Shown piece by piece: positions 33,207-39,993 of a DNA stretch of 64,000 nt (its first letter is position 1; every line of letters starts with the position of its first letter). The translations under genes were made by a program, and so were the position numbers. The stretch is from a virus, in IMG/VR virus record IMGVR_UViG_3300027834_000005, positions 1 through 64,000 of that record; one strand, 5' to 3'. The notes below the pieces were generated by a model, which made no database searches, had not been told where the DNA came from, and worked only from the letters and a program-made list of their open reading frames with translations.

Positions 33207-33514
33207 AAATGCCTTATCTAACAGAAGCGGATGTTTTCCTTGATGCAATATTCATATATGTAGTGGAAGATCAAGATAGAGAATATTCCGGTCTGTACAC
33301 TAGAGGTGAAAAGTATCCCGTAGTGAATATGCCTAGTAGACCCACTTTTAGTGTTAGTGTTTTAGACGATGACCGTGATGATACTGATCCGTGGAGGTGG
33401 ATAAACATGGATGACATAATCAGCGAACAAGCCTTCATATCTTATGACTCACTATCTGAGGAGGATAAGTTCCTATTTGATGTTGGTGGGCTAGACGCGT
33501 TATTAGGAGAGTAA
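33203..33514 (+). CDS. DEDxF-tail protein, block C no. 10
   Basis: 103 residues. 'YTRGEKYPVVNMP' and DDRDDTDPWRWIN; bases 33365-33390 are identical to 31186-31211 in block C no. 4. Tail LSEEDKFLFDVGGLDALLGE. Confidence 0.74.
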   Translation: MKMPYLTEADVFLDAIFIYVVEDQDREYSGLYTRGEKYPVVNMPSRPTFSVSVLDDDRDDTDPWRWINMDDIISEQAFISYDSLSEEDKFLFDVGGLDALLGE

Positions 33515-33515
33515 T

Positions 33516-33797
33516 ATGTCAATTGTATATGCGAAATCAACGAACGTTAAAGCAGGTCATACCTTAAAGGCTCTGTTCTCAAGCGATAGGCATTCAACGT
33601 ACACCATTAATGAGATAGCGGTAACTAATTCTATGTCGGTGCCATATAGAATCACATTTGCAGAGACATCCGCAACGATGGATTTAAAAGCATTGGACAG
33701 AGAACCATTGTTCATTATATTCGATATGCTTGACGACGAAGAGAAGTTCCTATATAATATAGGCGGAATGGAATCACTTCTAGAGCAGGACGAGTAG
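33516..33797 (+). CDS. DEDxF-tail protein, block C no. 11
   Basis: 93 residues. The head is reduced (KAGHTLKALFSSDRHSTYTINEIAV) and lacks the acidic turn; tail LDDEEKFLYNIGGMESLLEQDE. Confidence 0.71.
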   Translation: MSIVYAKSTNVKAGHTLKALFSSDRHSTYTINEIAVTNSMSVPYRITFAETSATMDLKALDREPLFIIFDMLDDEEKFLYNIGGMESLLEQDE

Positions 33798-33799
33798 TC

Positions 33800-34078
33800 A
33801 TGATTAGGTTTAGTAACAAAATAGAAGATTTCGATAAAGGCACAGAGCATGTGATGATCGTCGGTAGTTATGTCGGGAAGAAAGTAAAAGTCTTAACACA
33901 GCAGGCAATTAGAGGTGGCGGACAAGTGGATGTAAGTGTTGATATCCATGAAACTGTCTACAATGTGCATCAGTTGATAAGACATGAAGCGTGCTTAAAT
34001 TATAGCGCCATGACAGACGAAGAAAAATTCTTACTTGAACTAAGCGGTCTATCCGCGTTACTGGCTAACCTATGTTAA
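33800..34078 (+). CDS. DEDxF-tail protein, block C no. 12
   Basis: 92 residues. 'FDKGTEHVMIVGSYVGKKVKVLTQ' head and tail MTDEEKFLLELSGLSALLANLC, with LSG in place of IGG. Confidence 0.71.
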   Translation: MIRFSNKIEDFDKGTEHVMIVGSYVGKKVKVLTQQAIRGGGQVDVSVDIHETVYNVHQLIRHEACLNYSAMTDEEKFLLELSGLSALLANLC

Positions 34079-34335
34079 ATCTAGAAGAAATGCTTAAGGT
34101 GCCATCACGAAGTTATTTGGTATGTGTTAAATCTAAATATCCTAAAAGTCACATAGTAGGTAATGTATATAGCGTGATTAATGATAAACACGCAAAAGGA
34201 ATATACATAACATGTGAAAATTCAGGAGGGCATAGGTTTCAGGCTCTCTCATATTTTAACATAGTTAGGTTCGTAACACGTGAATCATTAACAGATGAAG
34301 ATCTATTTGCTTTAAAAATTGGTGCGTCATTATGA
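34072..34335 (+). CDS. DEDxF-tail protein, block C no. 13
   Basis: 87 residues. 'SYLVCVKSKYPKSHIVGNVYSVIND' and LTDEDLFALKIGASL at the C-terminus; same short subtype as 30064 and 31960. Confidence 0.71.
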   Translation: MLNLEEMLKVPSRSYLVCVKSKYPKSHIVGNVYSVINDKHAKGIYITCENSGGHRFQALSYFNIVRFVTRESLTDEDLFALKIGASL

Positions 34336-34457
34336 ACTGTAGAATTACTCCAGTAGCCTCAGACAGAGACGTCCCTATTAAGCATAAAGAGAAGCCTAAG
34401 AGTAAAGGCAACGTCCGGTATGGTAACCTAAAAAGATTACTAGGCATAATAGAATGA
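34332..34457 (+). CDS. 41-residue basic microprotein
   Basis: Begins and ends in ATGA overlaps with its two neighbours, which is strong evidence that it is translated despite its size. Basic (KHKEKPKSKGNVRYGNLKRL), with no tail and no recognised function. Confidence 0.6.
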   Translation: MNCRITPVASDRDVPIKHKEKPKSKGNVRYGNLKRLLGIIE

Positions 34458-34744
34458 AAAAAGCATTAAGAAGGAACATGTATGTTGGACAAGAGATCCT
34501 ATATGTGGGTAATTTAGAACATTACCCTACCATGACCAATATATTGTCTGTCATAGAAGTTGATCGTGCCGCTGACGGTAGTTTTGGCGTGGATATAGGA
34601 GATGGTGATCATAAATGGTTTAGTATGGGACACTATCTTACAAGAGAAGAAGTGTTCGTGGATTATGAATCATTATCTGATGAAGAAAAATTCCTAATAA
34701 AATTAGGTGGCGCAGAGGCGTTATTAAAAGGACTTGATGAATGA
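34454..34744 (+). CDS. DEDxF-tail protein, block C no. 14
   Basis: 96 residues. 'YVGQEILYVGNLEHYPTMTNILSVIEVD', 'DGDHKWFSMGHYL', tail LSDEEKFLIKLGGAEALLKGLDE. Confidence 0.73.
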   Translation: MKKALRRNMYVGQEILYVGNLEHYPTMTNILSVIEVDRAADGSFGVDIGDGDHKWFSMGHYLTREEVFVDYESLSDEEKFLIKLGGAEALLKGLDE

Positions 34745-35028
34745 CCATTACATTTGCGAACGAACATAACATAGAATATGGCCAACGATTAGTATGCACT
34801 AAGGTGTTATATAAAAGTGGGGAACCAGCTATACTTGTTGGGCAGATCCTAACCATAAACGAAATTACCAGTGATGCCATACGTTTCAGAGATAAAGATG
34901 GTGAGCTACCTATGGAAATTATTAAAAGTAACAATACCTTAGTGCTATATGATGACCTTGATGAAGAAGAGCTTTTCTTATATAGCATAGGAGGAGTCGA
35001 GTCTCTAGTGGGTAGAGACGATGAATGA
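34741..35028 (+). CDS. DEDxF-tail protein, block C no. 15
   Basis: 95 residues. 'EYGQRLVCTKVLYKSGEPAILVGQILTINEI', tail LDEEELFLYSIGGVESLVGRDDE. ATGA overlap upstream, 8-base overlap downstream. Confidence 0.72.
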   Translation: MTITFANEHNIEYGQRLVCTKVLYKSGEPAILVGQILTINEITSDAIRFRDKDGELPMEIIKSNNTLVLYDDLDEEELFLYSIGGVESLVGRDDE

Positions 35029-35335
35029 TATTTATTTAAAAAAAGATGATTGTGTAGCCGGTGAAGTATTATTATATGTTGGTGGGACACGAGCATTATA
35101 TACCTTCGGGAAATCATATGAAATAATCAATGTGCATAAGCCCATGCGAACAGCTCCTGTCGTGTATATACTTGATGATGAAGACTCAGTCAGAGATCCA
35201 TGGGCATGGGATTCAAAAGATTTATTAGTTGAAGACATATTCATACCTATGTCAAGATTAAGTGAAAAAGACTTGTTCGCATTTAAAATAGGTGGTATAG
35301 AAGCTTTGGGGATCACGTATGATAGTAAAGACTAA
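35021..35335 (+). CDS. DEDxF-tail protein, block C no. 16
   Basis: 104 residues. 'AGEVLLYVGGTRALYTFGKSYEIINV', 'DDEDSVRDPWAWDSKDLL', tail LSEKDLFAFKIGGIEALGITYDSKD. Closest to block C no. 4 (LSEKDLF; DPWxW). Confidence 0.74.
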   Translation: MNDIYLKKDDCVAGEVLLYVGGTRALYTFGKSYEIINVHKPMRTAPVVYILDDEDSVRDPWAWDSKDLLVEDIFIPMSRLSEKDLFAFKIGGIEALGITYDSKD

Positions 35336-35582
35336 TCTGAATATGTGCGAGGTTTTTGATAAAGCCATATGTATAGCGACTTTGCATAGCTTCGGAGAAA
35401 AAGTATGTGATGTTGGGGATATTATTACAATCGTGACTAAAAATGGTGGCGGAATAAGGTTTAAAGAGATAGATGGGTATATGTCAAACTTAAATAATAT
35501 AATATTGATGAAAAATCTATCTGAAGAAGAGAAATTCGCGTTTGAACTTGGCGGCATTAACATGTTAGTTATTGAAAAATGA
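35319..35582 (+). CDS. DEDxF-tail protein, block C no. 17
   Basis: 87 residues. 'VFDKAICIATLHSFGEKVCDVGDIITIVTK', tail LSEEEKFAFELGGINMLVIEK. Confidence 0.72.
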   Translation: MIVKTNLNMCEVFDKAICIATLHSFGEKVCDVGDIITIVTKNGGGIRFKEIDGYMSNLNNIILMKNLSEEEKFAFELGGINMLVIEK

Positions 35583-35869
35583 CTGAAGGTGATCTAGAAC
35601 CACATTCTAAATTGATATTTAAGTCTGATGATGAACATGAAGAATTTTTCACCCGTGGTAAAGTTTACTTGGTGAAATACGTAGGTAGTGGTTTCACAGA
35701 AGTAGTTGATGATTCTAAAGACGAGATAAACACTACTTCGTTCAGTGGCGGTTGCCTACATCAATATTTTGTATATTATGACGCGCTTACTGAAGAAGAG
35801 AAATTCGCTTTTGATATTGGTGGCATTGACATGTTAGATATCGAAGAAGATGAGGATTACGACTGGTGA
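35579..35869 (+). CDS. DEDxF-tail protein, block C no. 18
   Basis: 96 residues. 'EPHSKLIFKSDDEHEEFFTRGKVYLVKYV', tail LTEEEKFAFDIGGIDMLDIEEDEDYDW with a strongly acidic end. Its tail is nearly that of the upstream neighbour. Confidence 0.72.
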   Translation: MTEGDLEPHSKLIFKSDDEHEEFFTRGKVYLVKYVGSGFTEVVDDSKDEINTTSFSGGCLHQYFVYYDALTEEEKFAFDIGGIDMLDIEEDEDYDW

Positions 35870-36165
35870 GGCAAATTTATAAAGATGACATACGCAAAGG
35901 CAAACAACTAATTGTATGTGTTAGGGGTCTCAATGAGCCATTTGGTAAAGTACTCACGATAGACACTGAAGTGCCTTTTTTATCTTTCGATGATGAACTA
36001 AAAATTAGGTTCATTGAGACAGACAAGATTGTTAGGCTGGGTAGTTTATTAATGAAAGAAGAGTGCTGTGTTATGTCATACGACGCACTATCTGAAGAAG
36101 AGAAATTCACATTCCACATTGGTGGTCTAGAATCCATTGGTATTGAACCGGAAGACAAGAAATGA
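35866..36165 (+). CDS. DEDxF-tail protein, block C no. 19
   Basis: 99 residues, GTG start in a GTGA overlap. 'RKGKQLIVCVRGLNEPFGKVLTIDTE', tail LSEEEKFTFHIGGLESIGIEPEDKK. Confidence 0.72.
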   Translation: MRQIYKDDIRKGKQLIVCVRGLNEPFGKVLTIDTEVPFLSFDDELKIRFIETDKIVRLGSLLMKEECCVMSYDALSEEEKFTFHIGGLESIGIEPEDKK

Positions 36166-36473
36166 TTTCACGACGTAAAATAACAAAAGCTGATTTGCAG
36201 CCATTCATTAAACTTGTGTGCGTTGCCACTGAACAAAACCAACATGTAAAATGCTCACATAAGTTGGGAGGCATATATAAAATAGGTCACCTAACAGCTG
36301 ATCACAGTTTATATATGGAAAGTGAGACGTATGATGGACTTACTACGTTCAATATAAACTACATACTAAACGAAGAAGACTCTGGATACACGAGAACATT
36401 CGTTCCTAAAGATTGGTTAACAGATAAAGAGATATTTTCTATATTACTAGGAGTGCCGTATGAATGTGATTGA
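36162..36473 (+). CDS. DEDxF-tail protein, block C no. 20
   Basis: 103 residues. 'LQPFIKLVCVATEQNQHVKCSHKLGGIYKIGHL', tail LTDKEIFSILLGVPYECD. Overlaps the macro-domain gene by 14 bases. Confidence 0.71.
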   Translation: MISRRKITKADLQPFIKLVCVATEQNQHVKCSHKLGGIYKIGHLTADHSLYMESETYDGLTTFNINYILNEEDSGYTRTFVPKDWLTDKEIFSILLGVPYECD

Positions 36474-36918
36474 TGGAAACTTAATACATATGGCCATAAA
36501 CGGTGACTTCGATGTTATGGTGCATGGCTGTAACTGTTTCGGTGCCATGGGTTCAGGCATAGCACGACAGGTCAAAGATACGTTCCCAGAAGCATACTCT
36601 GCGGACTTGGCAACTGAGAAAGGCGACTCATCTAAACTGGGCACATACAGCATAGCTACATACGATGACGCACTTACCGACTACGGCAAGTTACACGTTG
36701 TTAATGCATACACACAATACGCCTTCTGGAATGACGCTGACGTGGATTACGAAGCTATACGTTGGTGCTTCAAAGACATCAAAGAAGACTTTGGTGATCT
36801 TAGAGTGGCATACCCTTTAATAGGGTGCGGTTTGGCCGGTGGCGACTGGAACATTGTCAAGAACATTATTGACGAAGAAATGGGGACATCAACGCACACG
36901 CTAGTGAGATATAAATGA
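36460..36918 (+). CDS. Macro-domain protein (ADP-ribose binding)
   Basis: 152 residues covering one macro domain: 'NVIDGNLIHMAINGDFDVMVHGCNC' with the HGCN loop (22-25), 'GAMGSGIARQVKDTFPEAY' diphosphate loop and 'YPLIGCGLAGGDW'. Such domains bind ADP-ribose or hydrolyse ADP-ribose phosphate, acetyl-ADP-ribose or protein ADP-ribosyl esters. It sits inside the paralogue operon and could counter NAD- or ADP-ribose-based host defence; that role is inference. No DEDxF tail. Confidence 0.9.
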   Translation: MNVIDGNLIHMAINGDFDVMVHGCNCFGAMGSGIARQVKDTFPEAYSADLATEKGDSSKLGTYSIATYDDALTDYGKLHVVNAYTQYAFWNDADVDYEAIRWCFKDIKEDFGDLRVAYPLIGCGLAGGDWNIVKNIIDEEMGTSTHTLVRYK

Positions 36919-37202
36919 TAAAGTATTGTGATAATACTGGACAGTTGAATCACGGATCTTCATTCATACCTGTCAATAAGGTATTGGGAGAAATGGGGTC
37001 TGTATTCACCATCACTGAGTTTTCTTCAGACACTGGTGTTCATTTCGACGTGGAAGAAGCGTGGTGTCCTTCTAGATACATAACTAGAGGAGATACGTTC
37101 ATTATGTATGAATGTCTTGATGAACATGAGAAGTTCCTATACATGATCGGTGGCTTAGATGCATTACTTGGAGACAATAATGATACATTTCCTAGTATCT
37201 AG
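36915..37202 (+). CDS. DEDxF-tail protein, block C no. 21
   Basis: 95 residues. Head with 'IPVNKVLGEMGSVFTITEFS', tail LDEHEKFLYMIGGLDALLGDNNDTFPSI. The codons for the C-terminal extension also hold the ribosome site of the next gene. Confidence 0.71.
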   Translation: MIKYCDNTGQLNHGSSFIPVNKVLGEMGSVFTITEFSSDTGVHFDVEEAWCPSRYITRGDTFIMYECLDEHEKFLYMIGGLDALLGDNNDTFPSI

Positions 37203-37482
37203 TGAATTTAACGAAGACGTAGTAGTCATATACTACGACGATACCTTGCCTGACTATCACGGAATTAAAATGATTTTCGGTACTCGCAAAGAGTTTGATA
37301 TCGGAGACAGGATAAGTGTATTTAGAGGGGATAACGAAGACTTTATCACCACTCTAATAATCACTGACGACATTGTTGAAGGAAGGTTCTTGTCTTATGA
37401 TAAACTGAATGACGAAGAGAAATTCGCATATGAGATAGGCGGAATAGACTCTATAATAGGAGAGCATCATGAAAACGATTAA
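37180..37482 (+). CDS. DEDxF-tail protein, block C no. 22
   Basis: 100 residues from ATG 37180 (TTGGAGA just upstream; ATG 37159 rejected). 'FDIGDRISVFRGDNEDF', tail LNDEEKFAYEIGGIDSIIGEHHEND. Confidence 0.7.
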   Translation: MIHFLVSSEFNEDVVVIYYDDTLPDYHGIKMIFGTRKEFDIGDRISVFRGDNEDFITTLIITDDIVEGRFLSYDKLNDEEKFAYEIGGIDSIIGEHHEND

Positions 37483-37654
37483 CATTGGTAAGCTTACATT
37501 AGGCTTTGACTTCGCTAAGACATGGTTGTGGGGAACAACAACTGGCGATGAAGAAAGAACGTACTTCTTTCAGATAGGCACGGTTAAGAAAAACGATAAC
37601 ACAGCCTTGTCTTTAATCATATTACCTGTTACCATAATGATTCATTACGGATGA
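37469..37654 (+). CDS. Hypothetical small protein, no tail
   Basis: 61 residues behind GGAGAGCATC. 'TINIGKLTLGFDFAKTWLWG' and a hydrophobic end (LSLIILPVTIMIHYG). Not recognised. Confidence 0.6.
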   Translation: MKTINIGKLTLGFDFAKTWLWGTTTGDEERTYFFQIGTVKKNDNTALSLIILPVTIMIHYG

Positions 37655-37938
37655 TAACATACGCAACAGCTGAAGACATAATAACTGGTGTCCCTCTATA
37701 CAGTATTAAAGAAAATAGAGTAGTGGTGGTGTATGATGTTGAGATATGTCAAACAGAAAGGGACAGAATTTACCATATGGTGACTTTTGAACACAGACGT
37801 GGAGCACAAACTAATGCTTCATTTTTAGAAGATATGAAGCAGCTCGTCCTTTTTAAATCATTGACAGAAGAAGAGCAATTTTATATACAACTGGGCGGTT
37901 TGATACAAGGTATCGGAGATGACAATAAACGTACATAA
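37651..37938 (+). CDS. DEDxF-tail protein, block C no. 23
   Basis: 95 residues. 'IITGVPLYSIKENRVVVVYDVEICQ', tail LTEEEQFYIQLGGLIQGIGDDNKRT. Confidence 0.71.
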   Translation: MITYATAEDIITGVPLYSIKENRVVVVYDVEICQTERDRIYHMVTFEHRRGAQTNASFLEDMKQLVLFKSLTEEEQFYIQLGGLIQGIGDDNKRT

Positions 37939-38233
37939 GTTAAGCCTAGAAGAAATAAAGGTCGGTACGGATGTGCTATGTATACGTCCACATCCACGCG
38001 ATGGATGGATCACACATGGTAGGTTATACAATATAAATTACGTCAATAAAACGCTAAGTGTATTCGGTGTATCAGATGACGATAATGACCCTACGGACTA
38101 TTGCATATATGAAATGGAAGACATATTCAGTGACGACTTCTGTTATTACTCAGTAAGTGGGATACCCGAAGAGGAATTGTTTTTCATTAAACTAGGTGGT
38201 GTCACAGATTATGATATTATCGTTGACAACTAG
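37919..38233 (+). CDS. DEDxF-tail protein, block C no. 24
   Basis: 104 residues. 'KVGTDVLCIRPHPRDGWITHGRLYNINYV', 'DDDNDPTDYCIYEME', tail IPEEELFFIKLGGVTDYDIIVDN. Last gene of block C, followed by a new promoter. Confidence 0.73.
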   Translation: MTINVHKLSLEEIKVGTDVLCIRPHPRDGWITHGRLYNINYVNKTLSVFGVSDDDNDPTDYCIYEMEDIFSDDFCYYSVSGIPEEELFFIKLGGVTDYDIIVDN

Positions 38234-38251
38234 TTCATCATGTAGTATAAT
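38223..38251 (+). promoter_or_regulatory. Consensus sigma-70 promoter
   Basis: TTGACA (38223-38228), 17 bp, TATAAT (38246-38251), overlapping the end of block C and 24 bases before the next start. Confidence 0.82.
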
Positions 38252-38274
38252 TATCGCATACATAGGAGAGCATC

Positions 38275-38562
38275 ATGAAAAACATTTCTAAGGTTTTACT
38301 AGCATTCTTAATCACATTCAGTATCAGTGTTTCAGCTGATCCATTTAAAACCACGGTCAAGTGCATCGACGGTTATAAATTCGCCGTGATATACACGGAC
38401 AGAAACAACTCTAAGTACGTAAGGATCGTTGACATGGAACAGATCATGGACAGTGGCAATGCTATGATATGCACAGTGAAAGTAGCGAAATACGTTGAGC
38501 CTGAACCTCTCCCAGATGGCTATTGGCCAGAAACTGAAGCATCAACATTGAACGTTAGATAG
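38275..38562 (+). CDS. Exported (periplasmic) small protein
   Basis: 95 residues with a clear Sec signal peptide: KNISK, hydrophobic core VLLAFLITFSISV, cleavage expected after SVSA (about residue 21). The mature part has two Cys (CIDG and CTVK) that could form a disulfide. AGGAGAG precedes the ATG. Unknown function; a role at the envelope is implied. Confidence 0.74.
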   Translation: MKNISKVLLAFLITFSISVSADPFKTTVKCIDGYKFAVIYTDRNNSKYVRIVDMEQIMDSGNAMICTVKVAKYVEPEPLPDGYWPETEASTLNVR

Positions 38563-38570
38563 GTAAGCAC

Positions 38571-38732
38571 ATGAGAAGAGCGTGGAGACTATGGGCAAAA
38601 GCCATAGGGGAAAAGAGTGGTTCTACCGATGCGGAAGCTAACATCATAGCAGCAATAAGAACTTCATTTTTTTTATTAACTGTAGCAACAGAAATATCAA
38701 TACTAGGCACTAATGCTGGCTGGTTTAATTAA
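38571..38732 (+). CDS. Conserved small T4-like phage membrane protein
   Basis: 53 residues. The N-terminal 'MRRAWRLWAKAIGEKSGSTD' and 'EANIIAAIRT' pattern is, as I recall, shared by a family of tiny uncharacterised proteins in T4-like phages. It ends in one hydrophobic segment (SFFLLTVATEISILG). GGTAAGCAC precedes the ATG. Confidence 0.68.
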   Translation: MRRAWRLWAKAIGEKSGSTDAEANIIAAIRTSFFLLTVATEISILGTNAGWFN

Positions 38733-38743
38733 AAGGTAATATT

Positions 38744-39376
38744 ATGCATTTTCATCAGAATCACTCATGGTGTAGTAGATCAAACTGGAATAATCAGTCT
38801 TTTGACTCTTCGTATATGGTGTCGTTCGGTACTCACTTGAGCTACCAGCACAATAACGACGAGTACGTTGAAGACTTAGTCGATTGGAACAACCTCGTCG
38901 TTGAAGAAGACGAAGTATTCATCCAAGAAGATTATGATCGTGCAGTGGCATGGGCGAAGAAGTCCAAGCATGAGTATTCACCTGACTACCCAACACTAGC
39001 GGCAACCAAGTATGGCGTGCCAAATCTTAAACCGGAAGTTTTACAATGGCTCCATGAGAATGTGAAGGATTGTGCCAGTAACAAAGAACAGCCACAGGGT
39101 TGGGCCATAGGCAATGAATCCTACAGAGCAACCAATACTACTGATATAACCATCTGGTTCTACCGTAGAGGTGACGCTATGAAGTTCATTAAGGAGTGGA
39201 GCCAGTACAAGAAGCCCACTACTTATCTAAACTACTTCAAAGATGACTACCGTGAACTGTATGATGGTAAGCTGAGAGTGTTTAATCGCAGTGACCAAGA
39301 TTTTGAGCCTAAAGTGAAGGGCCGTGTCATACCTACAAAAAAAGATGACTTTGGATTCACAATAGGAACGTATTAA
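38744..39376 (+). CDS. Hypothetical protein, tandem paralogue A
   Basis: 210 residues. Starts MHFHQNHSWCSRSNWN (next gene MHFHENHCWCSNSNWN). Both share '.QEDYDRAV/QESYDEWI', 'GWAIGNESYRATNT' / 'GWCMGNDEYRATGT', 'VWFYR' and 'KPTTYLNYFKDDYR'. The His/Cys-rich N-terminus may bind metal. Function unknown. Confidence 0.72.
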   Translation: MHFHQNHSWCSRSNWNNQSFDSSYMVSFGTHLSYQHNNDEYVEDLVDWNNLVVEEDEVFIQEDYDRAVAWAKKSKHEYSPDYPTLAATKYGVPNLKPEVLQWLHENVKDCASNKEQPQGWAIGNESYRATNTTDITIWFYRRGDAMKFIKEWSQYKKPTTYLNYFKDDYRELYDGKLRVFNRSDQDFEPKVKGRVIPTKKDDFGFTIGTY

Positions 39377-39385
39377 GGATAAGTT

Positions 39386-39988
39386 ATGCATTTTCATGAA
39401 AATCACTGCTGGTGTAGTAATTCAAATTGGAATGATGAAAACTATGATAGCCGTTACATGGTCGTCATAGACAGACATCTAGACTTACCTCATATAGAGA
39501 GAGTTCCTTATCGTGAACGCGTTAATGAGAAGGATTGGGACAACCTCACACATCTGATCAACGACGTGTGGTGTCAGGAATCATATGATGAGTGGATTAG
39601 GGTGTTCGAAAAATCTTCCGATAATAAGCGTGATATTGAACGTGATGAAAGATTCGCCAAAGCAGACTCAACCAAAAACAGAGTGCCAGCTCTTAACCAA
39701 GAAGTTATCGATTGGCTGAATGAAAATATTGACGACGATGCGAAAGCCAAGTACAATGACAATATGAAAGGTTGGTGTATGGGTAACGATGAGTACCGAG
39801 CAACTGGTACATGTTCATCTGTTACAGTGTGGTTCTACCGTAAGGTTGATGCATTTAGATTCATGCGTCGTTGGAGCACACATCAGAAACCAACAACATA
39901 TTTGAATTACTTCAAAGATGACTACCGCGTATTGAAAGCCGGTGACCTTTTGAAGTATAATCGTTCTACTAAATTGTTCGAGGAATAA
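39386..39988 (+). CDS. Hypothetical protein, tandem paralogue B
   Basis: 200 residues, tandem duplicate of the preceding gene, about 9 bases apart. The centre (residues 60-110) is rich in Asp/Lys/Arg and diverges, whereas the N- and C-terminal motifs are retained. Confidence 0.72.
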   Translation: MHFHENHCWCSNSNWNDENYDSRYMVVIDRHLDLPHIERVPYRERVNEKDWDNLTHLINDVWCQESYDEWIRVFEKSSDNKRDIERDERFAKADSTKNRVPALNQEVIDWLNENIDDDAKAKYNDNMKGWCMGNDEYRATGTCSSVTVWFYRKVDAFRFMRRWSTHQKPTTYLNYFKDDYRVLKAGDLLKYNRSTKLFEE

Positions 39989-39993
39989 CCACT

